Source of the DNA: Lentisphaeria bacterium
GTDB taxonomy: Bacteria > Verrucomicrobiota > Lentisphaeria > Victivallales > UBA1829
Assembly (NCBI GenBank): GCA_017456805.1
Contig: JAFTIQ010000019.1
Location: 4,240 to 68,239, forward strand
Reading direction: 5' to 3'
Length of the DNA stretch: 64,000 bases
Of this stretch, positions 1 to 8,799 are shown piece after piece. How positions within the stretch are numbered: the first letter of the stretch is position 1; each line of letters opens with the position of its first letter. The position numbers and the translations under genes are program-made. Under the pieces are notes generated by a model, which searched no databases, had not been told where the DNA came from, and saw only the letters and a program-made list of their open reading frames with translations.

Positions 1-877
1 TTCCGGGCACTCTCATATTTTTCCAGGAGGAATCATCATAATCAAGCTTTGCATAGCCGAGTCCGAATCCTTTGTTGCCGGGATCTTTTTTCCAGCGCTG
101 CGCGGTTTTTTTCGGAGCTGGAAGAGTCCAGACTGCGGGGTTCCGGAAGGTATCGTCAGTTTCTCTGACCATGACGGCGGTATCGGCTCTGGTGAGCAGA
201 GCTTCGCGGCTGGTCCATGCTTCCACACGGGTTCCGCCCCATGTTGCGACAATGATCCCGACGGGGACGTTCAATTTTTCCTGGAGTTTTTTAGCGAACC
301 ATGCGGCGACAGCAGAGAATCCGGCAGCATTTTTTGCATCTGCATATTTCCAGGATCCGGTGAGTGTCGTTTCCCGGGTTCCGGTGCTGGTTCTGGAAAC
401 CAGGAAGTAGCGCAGTCTGGAAGGATCTTTGATTGTTGCGTTGAATTCTTTCTGCTGCTGCCGGGCGAGGCTGTTGGGGTTATTTCTCAAATGCAGAGGG
501 AATGCCCAGTCGCTGCCCAGCTGATAATCCATATTGGATTGTCCGGAAGCGATCCAGACTTCTCCCACGAGAATATCTTTCACGGTAACAGAGGTTTTCT
601 TAGCCGGAGCGGAAATGGTCATGGTGTAAGGTCCTCCGGCTTTGACCGGAGCAAACCGGAGCATGAATTCTCCGGCGGCGTTGGCTTTGGCGGCAACTTT
701 CTGTCCGGCGAATTCTCCATAGATCAGCTGTTTTGGTCCGGCTTTTCCCCATACGGGGATATCTTTGTTCTGCTGAAACACCGCGCCATCCTGGAAGAGG
801 GCATTCAGTTGAATGGTTCCGTTTGCAAAGAGGGCTGCGGAACAGAGAAACAGAAGCAGTAAAATTGTTTTTTTCAT
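1..877 (-). CDS. Sialate O-acetylesterase paralogue 1 (3' part beyond window)
   Basis: Secreted esterase expected to remove acetyl groups from sialic acid or other acetylated glycans. Only about the first 292 residues are in the window; the rest lies left of base 1. It begins with a clear signal peptide (MKKTILLLLFLCSAALFA), unlike the two upstream paralogues. The SGQSNMDY nucleophile block follows a short beta domain, and a WGGTRVEAWTSR segment matches the other two copies. The start at 877 has AAGGAG just upstream. It is the last gene of a three-gene operon, 12 bp after the preceding stop. The family (SASA/SIAE) is clear; the true acyl substrate is inferred. Confidence 0.88.
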   Translation of the reverse strand, partial: MKKTILLLLFLCSAALFANGTIQLNALFQDGAVFQQNKDIPVWGKAGPKQLIYGEFAGQKVAAKANAAGEFMLRFAPVKAGGPYTMTISAPAKKTSVTVKDILVGEVWIASGQSNMDYQLGSDWAFPLHLRNNPNSLARQQQKEFNATIKDPSRLRYFLVSRTSTGTRETTLTGSWKYADAKNAAGFSAVAAWFAKKLQEKLNVPVGIIVATWGGTRVEAWTSREALLTRADTAVMVRETDDTFRNPAVWTLPAPKKTAQRWKKDPGNKGFGLGYAKLDYDDSSWKNMRVPG

Positions 878-889
878 GATAAAGACTCC

Positions 890-2878
890 TTATTCGTTGA
901 CTTCCCAATGATCGGTACGGAAGGAAGATGCCGGAAGCCCTGCGCCATTGTATAGGGTGGAGATTGCGGCATCGGACCAGGCATATCTGACGGCGCAGGG
1001 GGCGGCAACAGCGTCACTGCTGACGATGATAGAGCTTCCTTCGATCCGGACAGAGGTCGCCGGATGGAAATTCTGATCTTCACCTGCGATATAGAAACTC
1101 TGGGGACGATCTGTCCGGCAGGTCATACCGTCAGCATAAAGGAAGTTGATCCGGATGGAGTTTCCTTCCACTGCAGAGTTCTGATAGAGGGGGCCGAAGG
1201 GGACGATTTCCTTTTTGCCGTAGACATGATGGAGCGCATTGAGCGCCATGCGTTTTCCGACGGTTTTCTTATCCTGCGGGTGGATATCCGTCAGTTCTCC
1301 GGCATCGATAGCTGTACACATAGTGACTTCGGGCAGTTTATTGCAAACGGACCGCTGAGCTTCCCGGAGGAATGCCCATCTGGAATCCTCCACGAATTCG
1401 GGATCCAGTTCCGGCGAAAAGTTTGCGAGCTGAGTTTGAATGAAGGGGAAATCGCCCTGTCCCCACTGATACCGCCAGTCCCGGATCATGGTTGCGATCT
1501 TATCTTCATAAAGCAGGGAATCGCCGACGGAATGAGCGTTGCTTTCGCCCTGATACCAGATCACGCCGCGGATGGCGAAGGGGATCAGCGGACGGATCAT
1601 GCTGTTGAAAAGGATTCCGGGTGTATTGGGATTTCCGGGACCGGGCAGAGTGGCGGCAGGAGTGATAACGCCAAGATCCAGTTCTGCATTCGCCTTCCAA
1701 TCGCCAGCCAGCATGATTGTGTCATCAGAACCGGCAGCGGTGATGAAGTAACCCTTCTTTGAACCGAGGAATGCCCCGTCATAGATGAAAGAGTAAGCGC
1801 GGATGGCGAGGACATTTCTTCCGCCTTTTACCAGATTTCCGGGGATGGTATATTTCCGCTGCTGATTCCAGAATGTGGAGTCAGCACCTTCGCCGCACCC
1901 GCCGACTTTCACCCCGTTGAAGTAAGTGACATCCTGTTTATCGATTCCGCCCATGACGAGCTGAAGTTCCTTACCTTCCCAATCTGCGGGGAGCTGAATT
2001 TCTTTCCGGACCCACAGTGCTCCGTTTCCGGAGATTCCCTGTTTGATCCAGCTTCCGGGGATTCGCATGGTCTGCCAGCCGGAATCATCGAAATCCGGTT
2101 CCGCCCATCCTTTTCCGAATCCTTCATTTCCGGGATCAATACATGTTTCCTCAGGGATTTGGGCGGTCAGCGTTTCCGGACGGGTCCAGCAGTTTTCCTG
2201 TCTCAGTATTTTATCTGCATCATCCACCATCGGTGCGGTTTCCGGATTGGAGAGCAGTCCGGCGCGGCTGGTCCATGCTTCTGCGATGGTTCCGCCCCAG
2301 GGGGCAATGACCAAGCCCATGGGAATATTGATTTTTTCCTGAACGAACCGTGCAAACCATGCGGCGACTGCGGAAGCGAACGGTGCATTTACCTCGTCCA
2401 TATATTTCCATTCGCCCCGGAAGGTTTCCTCTTCAGTTCCGCTGGCGCGTTTTGTCACGGTGATGAAGCGGAGTTTTGAGGGGTCGGGGATGGTGCTGCA
2501 ATATTCTTCTTCCTGAATCCGGTTCACGCAGTGGGAACCATGAAGTTCTTCCTCGGTCGACGTAACCCAGTCAGAGTTGAGGGCATATTCCATATTGGAT
2601 TGTCCGGAAGCGAGCCAGACTTCCCCCACGAGAATATCTTTGACACTGACGGTTTCCCCGGAGGTCAGATCCGAGATGGTCAGGGTGTAAGGTCCGCCTG
2701 CTTCCACGGGAGGAAGACGGAACATGAATTTTCCGCCGAGAGCGGCTTTTGTATGAGCTTCATTTCCGGCAAATTCAGCTTTCAGATGATTGCCTTCCGT
2801 TGCTTTCCCCCAAATAGAAAGCGTTTTTTTCTGTTGGAATACTGCTCCGTCACAGAATAGTGGGTTTAAAGTGATCAT
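890..2878 (-). CDS. Sialate O-acetylesterase paralogue 2
   Basis: Carbohydrate O-acetylesterase of the SIAE/SASA family, 662 residues. The nucleophile block SGQSNMEY puts the catalytic Ser near residue 94. A WYQGESNA block and a TDIHPQDK block (catalytic Asp/His region) follow in the C-terminal half. Between these is an inserted beta-sandwich of about 150 residues resembling the jelly roll of beta-galactosidases. No signal peptide is visible, so it is probably intracellular or exported differently from paralogue 1. The start at 2878 is preferred over the longer reading frame to 3007 because AGGAG precedes it and the longer form would overlap the upstream gene. It is 22 bp downstream of paralogue 3. 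Confidence 0.9.
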   Translation of the reverse strand: MITLNPLFCDGAVFQQKKTLSIWGKATEGNHLKAEFAGNEAHTKAALGGKFMFRLPPVEAGGPYTLTISDLTSGETVSVKDILVGEVWLASGQSNMEYALNSDWVTSTEEELHGSHCVNRIQEEEYCSTIPDPSKLRFITVTKRASGTEEETFRGEWKYMDEVNAPFASAVAAWFARFVQEKINIPMGLVIAPWGGTIAEAWTSRAGLLSNPETAPMVDDADKILRQENCWTRPETLTAQIPEETCIDPGNEGFGKGWAEPDFDDSGWQTMRIPGSWIKQGISGNGALWVRKEIQLPADWEGKELQLVMGGIDKQDVTYFNGVKVGGCGEGADSTFWNQQRKYTIPGNLVKGGRNVLAIRAYSFIYDGAFLGSKKGYFITAAGSDDTIMLAGDWKANAELDLGVITPAATLPGPGNPNTPGILFNSMIRPLIPFAIRGVIWYQGESNAHSVGDSLLYEDKIATMIRDWRYQWGQGDFPFIQTQLANFSPELDPEFVEDSRWAFLREAQRSVCNKLPEVTMCTAIDAGELTDIHPQDKKTVGKRMALNALHHVYGKKEIVPFGPLYQNSAVEGNSIRINFLYADGMTCRTDRPQSFYIAGEDQNFHPATSVRIEGSSIIVSSDAVAAPCAVRYAWSDAAISTLYNGAGLPASSFRTDHWEVNE

Positions 2879-2900
2879 TTCCTTTTCTCCTATGTAAGTA

Positions 2901-4883
2901 TTATAATGAAAAATCCCAATCGTCACTCCGGAAGGGGGCGGCAGGCAGCCCGGCTCCGTTAAAGAGAGTGTTTTCCGGTTCTCCGGACCATGCATATCTG
3001 ACTGCACGGGGAGATGCGACTTTTCCGGATGAGAGAATCAGGGAAGATCCGTCGATCCGGATATTTTCAGCCGGGTAAAAGATCTTATCTGCACCGGCAA
3101 GATAGAAACTCTGTTCTTTCTCCCGGTCAAGAGTCAGGCCCTCTGCAAAACGGAATGTTACGCGGAGGTTGTTGCCTTCCGGAATACATTCAGTGAAACG
3201 GGGGCCTTCCGGGAGAAGATCCTGTTGATAAACCTGTCCCAAGGCACAGAGGGCCATCCGTGTTCCGGCACTCTTCTTATCCTGGGGATGGATATCTTTC
3301 ATTTCCCCGATCCCGACAGCGGAAGCCATGAAAACGGAGGGCAGATCATCGCAGATCCGCCGCTGCTGATCCCGCAAAATTGCCCAGAGAGAATCTTCTT
3401 TGTAAGCAGCTTTTGCGCCGAGATCGTAATTGGCGAGCTGCATTTGAAGGAAGGGGAAATCACCCTGTTCCCACTGATATCTCCAATCCCGGATCATTGC
3501 GGCAAGTTTCTTCCGGTACGCCAGCGAATCGGCAAGGGTCGTTGCATTGCTTTCGCCCTGATACCAGATCACCCCGCGGATGCCGTATGTTTTGATCGGA
3601 TGGATCATTGCATTATAGAGGATGGAGGGCGTGAGGATATTTCCCGGACCGAGCCGCTGCGGCGGACGTTCTGTGATGCCCAGATCCAATTCGGAAGTGA
3701 ATTTCCAATTTCCGGCAAGTTCAACACGCTTTTCCGGATCCGGTCCGGAGAGAAAATAAAGATCCGGCGTTCCGTTGAGTGCGCCGTCACTGATAAAGGA
3801 ATAGGCACGGATGGCAATGATATTTTTTCCTGCTTTGACGAGATTGCCCGGGACGGGATAGTTTCTTGGCTGGTTCCAGAAAGAGGCGTCCAGATCTTTT
3901 CCGCTTCTTCCGATCTCTTTTCCGTTGAAATAAACAACATCCTGTTTATCGATCGGGCCCATCCGGAGCATCAGATCTTTTCCAGCCCACTGTTCCGGAA
4001 TAAGGAATTCTTTCCGGAACCAGACTGCCCCGTTGCCTGCCCGTTTCTGCTGGATCCAGCTTCCGGGAATGTCAAAAAGCTCCCATGCGGAATCGTCAAA
4101 CTCCGGTTCTGCCCAGCCCCATTCCACGCCTTTGTTGCCGGGATCGATGAATTCCTGAGGGATCGGGACAGGCTGTTTTGAGCTTTCCCGTTCATCCCAG
4201 AGATCCTCTTTTCCAAGCTCGGAAGCGGTTTGATTTGCCAGAAAAGCGGTTTCCGGATTGGAGAGAAGACCGGCGCGGCTGGTCCATGCTTTCACGGTGC
4301 TCCCGCCCCAGGAGGAAACAATGATCCCCACAGGGACATTCAATTTTTCCCGGAGGATTTTTCCGAACCAGGCAGCGATTGCAGAGAAAGAGGGTGCTGT
4401 TTCCGGCGTGACCTCTTTCCATTCTCCGGAAATATGTTCTTCCAGAAGTCCGGAGGCATTCCGGGCAACGGTCAGGATCCGGAAACGGTCACAGGTTTTC
4501 AGAGAATCGATAAACTCCTGCTTCTGAATTTCCGAAAGAGGGGTTCCGGATTCGTTATTGGCTCTGCAGATCCCTTTTGCACCGAGGGTATATTCCATAT
4601 TGGATTGTCCGGAAGCGAGCCAGACTTCTCCCGCGAGAATGTCATTGATGCTGACGTTTTCCCCGGAATCAAGATCGGTGATGGTCAGCGTATAAGGTCC
4701 GCCGGCAGGAAGAGGCGGAAGGAAAAATCTGAATGTTCCGGCACTTGTTGTTTTTGTAAAAGATTCTGTCCCTGCGATGACAGCTTTCAGGCGGTTTCCC
4801 GGGGAAGCTTTTCCCCATACAGGATTCCATTTATTCTGCTGGAGAACCGCGTGATCGCTGAACGGAGCGCACAATGAAATCAT
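2901..4883 (-). CDS. Sialate O-acetylesterase paralogue 3
   Basis: First gene of the esterase operon, 660 residues. It is collinear with the 890-2878 copy: a short N-terminal beta domain, SGQSNMEY with Ser near residue 94, WGGSTVKAWTSR, an inserted jelly-roll segment, WYQGESNA, and DIHPQDK near the C-terminus. There is no signal peptide. A strong minus-strand promoter lies at 4925-4953. The Shine-Dalgarno is modest (AGGGAT). Three similar but clearly diverged copies in a row suggest old duplication and different acyl or sugar preferences rather than dosage alone; that is inference. Confidence 0.9.
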   Translation of the reverse strand: MISLCAPFSDHAVLQQNKWNPVWGKASPGNRLKAVIAGTESFTKTTSAGTFRFFLPPLPAGGPYTLTITDLDSGENVSINDILAGEVWLASGQSNMEYTLGAKGICRANNESGTPLSEIQKQEFIDSLKTCDRFRILTVARNASGLLEEHISGEWKEVTPETAPSFSAIAAWFGKILREKLNVPVGIIVSSWGGSTVKAWTSRAGLLSNPETAFLANQTASELGKEDLWDERESSKQPVPIPQEFIDPGNKGVEWGWAEPEFDDSAWELFDIPGSWIQQKRAGNGAVWFRKEFLIPEQWAGKDLMLRMGPIDKQDVVYFNGKEIGRSGKDLDASFWNQPRNYPVPGNLVKAGKNIIAIRAYSFISDGALNGTPDLYFLSGPDPEKRVELAGNWKFTSELDLGITERPPQRLGPGNILTPSILYNAMIHPIKTYGIRGVIWYQGESNATTLADSLAYRKKLAAMIRDWRYQWEQGDFPFLQMQLANYDLGAKAAYKEDSLWAILRDQQRRICDDLPSVFMASAVGIGEMKDIHPQDKKSAGTRMALCALGQVYQQDLLPEGPRFTECIPEGNNLRVTFRFAEGLTLDREKEQSFYLAGADKIFYPAENIRIDGSSLILSSGKVASPRAVRYAWSGEPENTLFNGAGLPAAPFRSDDWDFSL

Positions 4884-4924
4884 AGATTTATCCCTTTTTT
4901 TATGATTACAGATGATATTTCAGA

Positions 4925-4953
4925 AATATAACACAGTTATAAAGCGGTTTCAA
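4925..4953 (-). promoter_or_regulatory. Promoter of the esterase operon
   Basis: Read on the minus strand: TTGAAA, a 17-bp spacer, TATATT, about 40 bp upstream of the start at 4883. It is back to back with the plus-strand promoter at 5019-5047, so the two glycan operons diverge from one intergenic region. Confidence 0.7.
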
Positions 4954-5018
4954 GTATCTCAGGGCTTATTCTCAGCTTTTTATCAGCATTTTATCTGCAA
5001 TTCTTTCCGGGAAGCAGT

Positions 5019-5047
5019 TTGAAAAATCATCGGGGAAGAAATATATT
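5019..5047 (+). promoter_or_regulatory. Promoter of the 5097-8799 operon
   Basis: TTGAAA at 5019-5024, 17-bp spacer, TATATT at 5042-5047. It lies 50 bp upstream of the ATG at 5097. The same hexamer pair recurs at several other operons of the window. Confidence 0.7.
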
Positions 5048-5096
5048 ATCCGGGAAAGATATTCTAAATCAAAAAAAACGGAAAGGATCTTTCAAA

Positions 5097-5678
5097 ATGA
5101 AAACAAAACTCTTTTCAGCGTTTGTCTTTTGTGCCGCTTTGACTCTTTCAGCTCAGGAAGGAAATCTGATTCCTCATGGGGATTTTGAGAAATTGCCCGC
5201 CGGAAGAGTGAATATGGTAACAAGCATGAAAAAGAGCGGACTTGATATCAACCGCGATCCTGTGGCATTGACTCCCGGGTGGTACAGCAAAAAAGGCGGT
5301 GCTCCCAGCGTGCAGGTCATTCAGGCGGCAGGAGATAAAAGCAATGTTGCATCCGGAGAGGCAGCGTTGAATGTCAAAGCCGGACTTCTGCATCTTTATA
5401 CCGGGAAACAGTTTGCTCCCGGAACGTATGATCTCTCTTTTGCATACAAAGGAAAAGGGCGCGTTGAGATTGCTCTTTATTTCTACAATGCCAAAGGCAA
5501 ACATCTCGGCAACAGCAAGGCAAAGGTTTCTCTTTCTGCGAAGCCGGAATGGCAGACCTATAACGGAAAAATTACCATCACTGCGGAGAAGCCGGAAACC
5601 GCAAAGGCAAGATTTGTCTTCATCTTTGTCTCCAGCGATATTACCATTGATGATATTGTTCTGAAACCTGCAAAATAA
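5097..5678 (+). CDS. Secreted carbohydrate-binding-like protein
   Basis: A 193-residue exported protein: signal peptide (about residues 1-19, ending LTLSAQ), then one beta-sandwich domain starting NLIPHGDFE and ending ITIDDIVLKP. That pattern is typical of CBM4/9-type carbohydrate-binding modules. No catalytic domain is attached. The start at 5097 was chosen because GAAAGGA precedes it and the signal peptide begins there; the frame stays open back to 5019 but that part overlaps the promoter. It is the first gene of an operon with an esterase, a Gfo/Idh oxidoreductase and an SGNH esterase, so it may capture the polymer those enzymes act on. The 52052 product has a similar architecture. Confidence 0.75.
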   Translation: MKTKLFSAFVFCAALTLSAQEGNLIPHGDFEKLPAGRVNMVTSMKKSGLDINRDPVALTPGWYSKKGGAPSVQVIQAAGDKSNVASGEAALNVKAGLLHLYTGKQFAPGTYDLSFAYKGKGRVEIALYFYNAKGKHLGNSKAKVSLSAKPEWQTYNGKITITAEKPETAKARFVFIFVSSDITIDDIVLKPAK

Positions 5679-5705
5679 GAAATTCTTATAACTACGGAGT
5701 GAAAG

Positions 5706-6503
5706 ATGAGAAGCAGCTGGGAAGATTTTATTGTCCCGAACAAGGATGCCTTTGAACCGTATCAGGTATTGAATTATGCAAACGATGATGAGCCGTTTCA
5801 CCGTCTCTGGCTGAGCTTGCCAAAAGGAAAAAAGAATGTGCCTTTGATGATCTTTTTCCATGGGGGCGGAATGACCGCAGACGGACGGGAAGCCCCGGAC
5901 TATATTTATGACGGGGATTTTGCGGTTGTGGAGCCGAAATACCGGTTGTCTCCTGATGCAAAAGCTCCGGCACAGATCGATGATGCCGCGCTGGCGATCG
6001 CCTGGTGTTTTGAACATGCTGAAGAATACGGCTTTGATACAAGCAAGATCTTTGTCGGCGGAATGTCTGCCGGAGCATATCTTGCAGCGATCACAGTGAT
6101 GAATCCGCGATTCCTTGCACCCTACGGGTTGCACTATAAAAACATTGCAGGGCTGATCATCCTCAGCGGTCAGATGACCAAACATTTCAAGATCAAAGAG
6201 GAAATGGGCGATGTGCGCGGTCAGTTTGTGCCGAATTTTGACGAATATGCCCCCATGGCGAATCTCGCGGCAGATCTCCCGCCGATGCTCCTTGTGACAG
6301 GACAATCCGGACTTGATATGCCCGCCAGACCGGAAGAAAATTCTTTTGTTGCCGCCTCTTTGAAATCCATGGGACACCCCTTTGTCCGTTGTTTCAATCT
6401 GATGGGGCATCATCACGGAATGGTGCTGGAAGGCAGCAATGAACTGATCCGTCAGTTCCTGCCGGCGGTTCTTCACAATAAACCGGAAGAGATGTTTGAA
6501 TAA
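5706..6503 (+). CDS. Alpha/beta-hydrolase (esterase/lipase type)
   Basis: Cytoplasmic alpha/beta-hydrolase of 265 residues with no signal peptide. The oxyanion-hole motif HGGG is at about residues 52-55 and the nucleophile elbow G-M-S-A-G puts Ser at about 121. A late HHHG, around residues 241-244, supplies the catalytic His. This is the hormone-sensitive-lipase/BD-FAE layout found in small acetyl- and feruloyl-esterases. GGAG precedes the ATG. It follows the secreted binding protein by 27 bp and precedes a sugar oxidoreductase, so deacylation of imported oligosaccharides is the likely role; the acyl group cannot be read from sequence. Confidence 0.85.
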   Translation: MRSSWEDFIVPNKDAFEPYQVLNYANDDEPFHRLWLSLPKGKKNVPLMIFFHGGGMTADGREAPDYIYDGDFAVVEPKYRLSPDAKAPAQIDDAALAIAWCFEHAEEYGFDTSKIFVGGMSAGAYLAAITVMNPRFLAPYGLHYKNIAGLIILSGQMTKHFKIKEEMGDVRGQFVPNFDEYAPMANLAADLPPMLLVTGQSGLDMPARPEENSFVAASLKSMGHPFVRCFNLMGHHHGMVLEGSNELIRQFLPAVLHNKPEEMFE

Positions 6504-6587
6504 TCATTTTTTCCGATAGAGAATTGAAACCCGGATGAGATGAGCTGTCTTACCCGGAAAACAGAAGGCTTTTTAAAGGAATAAATC

Positions 6588-7682
6588 ATGAGTACAGAAA
6601 AATTCGATGCAGCAGTCCTCGGTTTGGGCGGTATGGGTGGAACACACGTTGAAGCTGCAAAAGCTTCTCCCCATGTGAATAAGATTTACGGATATGAACC
6701 GGATCCGGAACGGCGGAAACAGCGTGCAGAAGAACTGGGGATCATCCCGGCTGATCTGCCGGAGATCCTGGCAAATCCTGAAATCAAGTTTGTTTCCATT
6801 GCATCCAGCAATAATACCCACATTGAACTGGCAGAAGCTGCACTTCGCGCAGGCAAAAAAGTCATGTGCGAAAAACCCATGGGCGATACATTGGAAGAAG
6901 CAACCCATCTGATCAAAGTCAAACAGGAATTGAACGGATTTCTTCAGATCGGTTTTGAATTGCATTATTCCAGACTCTATATGAAAGCAAAAGAGTGGAT
7001 CGATCAGGGATTGATCGGAAAAGTCGTGAATATTCAGACCCGCTATCTCTGTACTGTTCACCATTCCAAAGGATCCTGGCGCAGCAAGGGCAAAGGCAGC
7101 TTCCTGATCGGAGAAAAACTCTCCCATTACCTGGACCTTCAGCGCTGGTTCATGGGGTCAGAACCTGAAACAGTCTATTCCGTCTCCTCTCCCAGAGTGC
7201 TGCCCTCTGTGGAATACAGAGACAATCATAACATCACGACGACCTTCAAAAACGGCGGGATCGGGGTTCTTGTTTTCACTGCCTATACAGCAGAATCTTA
7301 TCACGGGGAACAGTATGAGGATCTTCTTGCCAAGCAGAGAGATGATGGACATGTCCTGCAGTATCTGATCATCGGCGATAAGGGGATGATCGAAACCGAT
7401 GTGTTTGCCCGCCGGATCCGCCGCTGGACTTTCACCAATATTGACGGCAGACTCGAAAGTGCCCGAGATGAAGAGATCCGCTATCCTCAGGCGTTGGACA
7501 ACGCATGGATCCACAATACCGCCGGACAGAATGTTCAGATCATGGATCTGATCTCCAAAGGATTGCCTCCGGGCGTGCCGGCAGAAGATGCTTATCAGAC
7601 AATGCGATTCTGTTTTGCGGCAGGCCTTTCTGAAGATACCGGCCGGATCGTCCGCATGGATGAATTGCCGGATTGGAAGTGA
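6588..7682 (+). CDS. Gfo/Idh/MocA-family oxidoreductase
   Basis: NAD(P)-dependent sugar or cyclitol oxidoreductase, 364 residues. The N-terminal Rossmann fold has LGLGGMGGTH near residues 11-20, and the family EKP signature (MCEKPMG) is near residue 93. The C-terminal alpha/beta substrate domain contains the GEKLSHYLDLQRWF segment, whose His is the expected catalytic or metal position. AAAGGAA precedes the start. It is followed after 4 bp by an SGNH esterase, so the two are probably translationally coupled. The exact sugar cannot be assigned; oxidation or epimerisation of a deacylated monosaccharide fits the context. Confidence 0.9.
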   Translation: MSTEKFDAAVLGLGGMGGTHVEAAKASPHVNKIYGYEPDPERRKQRAEELGIIPADLPEILANPEIKFVSIASSNNTHIELAEAALRAGKKVMCEKPMGDTLEEATHLIKVKQELNGFLQIGFELHYSRLYMKAKEWIDQGLIGKVVNIQTRYLCTVHHSKGSWRSKGKGSFLIGEKLSHYLDLQRWFMGSEPETVYSVSSPRVLPSVEYRDNHNITTTFKNGGIGVLVFTAYTAESYHGEQYEDLLAKQRDDGHVLQYLIIGDKGMIETDVFARRIRRWTFTNIDGRLESARDEEIRYPQALDNAWIHNTAGQNVQIMDLISKGLPPGVPAEDAYQTMRFCFAAGLSEDTGRIVRMDELPDWK

Positions 7683-7686
7683 TTGG

Positions 7687-8799
7687 ATGCGGAAAGTTAT
7701 TCAAATCCGCCGCGGAGCGGGAACTGCTTTGCGGAAATTTCAGCATGAGAAGATCGGAAGGGTTGCATTCATCGGCGGTTCTATCACGGAAATGCCGCAA
7801 GGCTACTCCTTCCTGACTTCCAACATGATCCGGGAAATGTTTCCCACTTCCGCGATCGAGTTCATCAATGCCGGAATCAGTTCCACCTGTTCCGATACAG
7901 CGGCGTTCCGGATCGGTGCAGATGTGTTTTCCAAAGGAAAAATCGATCTCCTTTTTATCGAATTCGCGGTCAATGACAATCAGGATGGACACCTGAAGCC
8001 CGTCTCAACGGTCCGTTCCATGGAGGGAATGGTCCGGCAGGCATTCGCGAACAATCCTGAAATCGATATCGTTTTCCTTTACACGGCGAATGAATCGCAT
8101 GTTGAGAACTTCCAGGCAGGAAAAGTCCCCCGGGAGATCCGGGCGATGGAAAAAGTGGCGAAATATTACCGTCTGGCAAGTGTCAATTTTGCGCAGGAGG
8201 TTGCGGACCGCATTGCGGCGGGCGAGTTCGATTGGGCAAATGATTTTGGCGGAGTGCATCCTGCACTCTTCGGGAATCAGATCTATTGTTCCATGATCCG
8301 GGAACTGCTGGAGCGAACCGGCGAAAAAGAGAGTTCTGAGCTTCCTGCAGAACTGCTTGATGAAAACAGTCTGGTAAACGGCTGTTTTCTTCCTCCGTCG
8401 GCAGCCGGTCATGATGAGGGCTGGACCCTCGGTGTTCCTGATTGGGAAGCGCTTCCCGGGGTGAAACGGGAACGCTTTACCGGTGTTCCGAACTTATATT
8501 CCACTGTTCCGGGGGCAAAACTGAGCCTTCCGTTCCGGGGAAATTGTATTGGATTTTATCTGACAGCCGGACCGGATGCCGGAGCGATCCGCTACCGGAT
8601 CGATGGCGGAAAGTACCGGAAAGTGAAACTTTATCACCGGTTCAGTGAAAATCTGCATTATCCCTGTACGAAACTTCTGGAAGAGGAGCTGTCTCAAGGA
8701 GAGCATCTTCTGGAACTGGAAGTTTGCAAAGCCAGAAATCCGAAAGGTTCCGGCTCTGCTATCCGGATCATGAATTTTGCGGTCAACAGCCGCTCCTGA
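7687..8799 (+). CDS. SGNH/GDSL-type hydrolase with C-terminal beta domain
   Basis: A 370-residue esterase. Block I reads FIGGSITE, block III FAVNDN and block V GVHPALFG, covering Ser, Asn and His of the SGNH catalytic set. The last 130 residues are a beta-rich segment (GNCIGFYLTAGPD ... YRIDGG) like the accessory domain of carbohydrate esterases. The start at 7687 is used because it falls 4 bp after the preceding stop; the frame is open further upstream but inside the oxidoreductase gene. The stop (8797-8799) directly abuts the stop of the convergent sulfatase gene, leaving no space for a terminator. A sugar deacetylase role is inferred. Confidence 0.85.
   Translation: MRKVIQIRRGAGTALRKFQHEKIGRVAFIGGSITEMPQGYSFLTSNMIREMFPTSAIEFINAGISSTCSDTAAFRIGADVFSKGKIDLLFIEFAVNDNQDGHLKPVSTVRSMEGMVRQAFANNPEIDIVFLYTANESHVENFQAGKVPREIRAMEKVAKYYRLASVNFAQEVADRIAAGEFDWANDFGGVHPALFGNQIYCSMIRELLERTGEKESSELPAELLDENSLVNGCFLPPSAAGHDEGWTLGVPDWEALPGVKRERFTGVPNLYSTVPGAKLSLPFRGNCIGFYLTAGPDAGAIRYRIDGGKYRKVKLYHRFSENLHYPCTKLLEEELSQGEHLLELEVCKARNPKGSGSAIRIMNFAVNSRS

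Noticed and set aside
5148..6476. 442-codon open frame antisense to the binding protein and esterase genes
   Set aside because: It spans two clear sense genes and has no motif or ribosome site.
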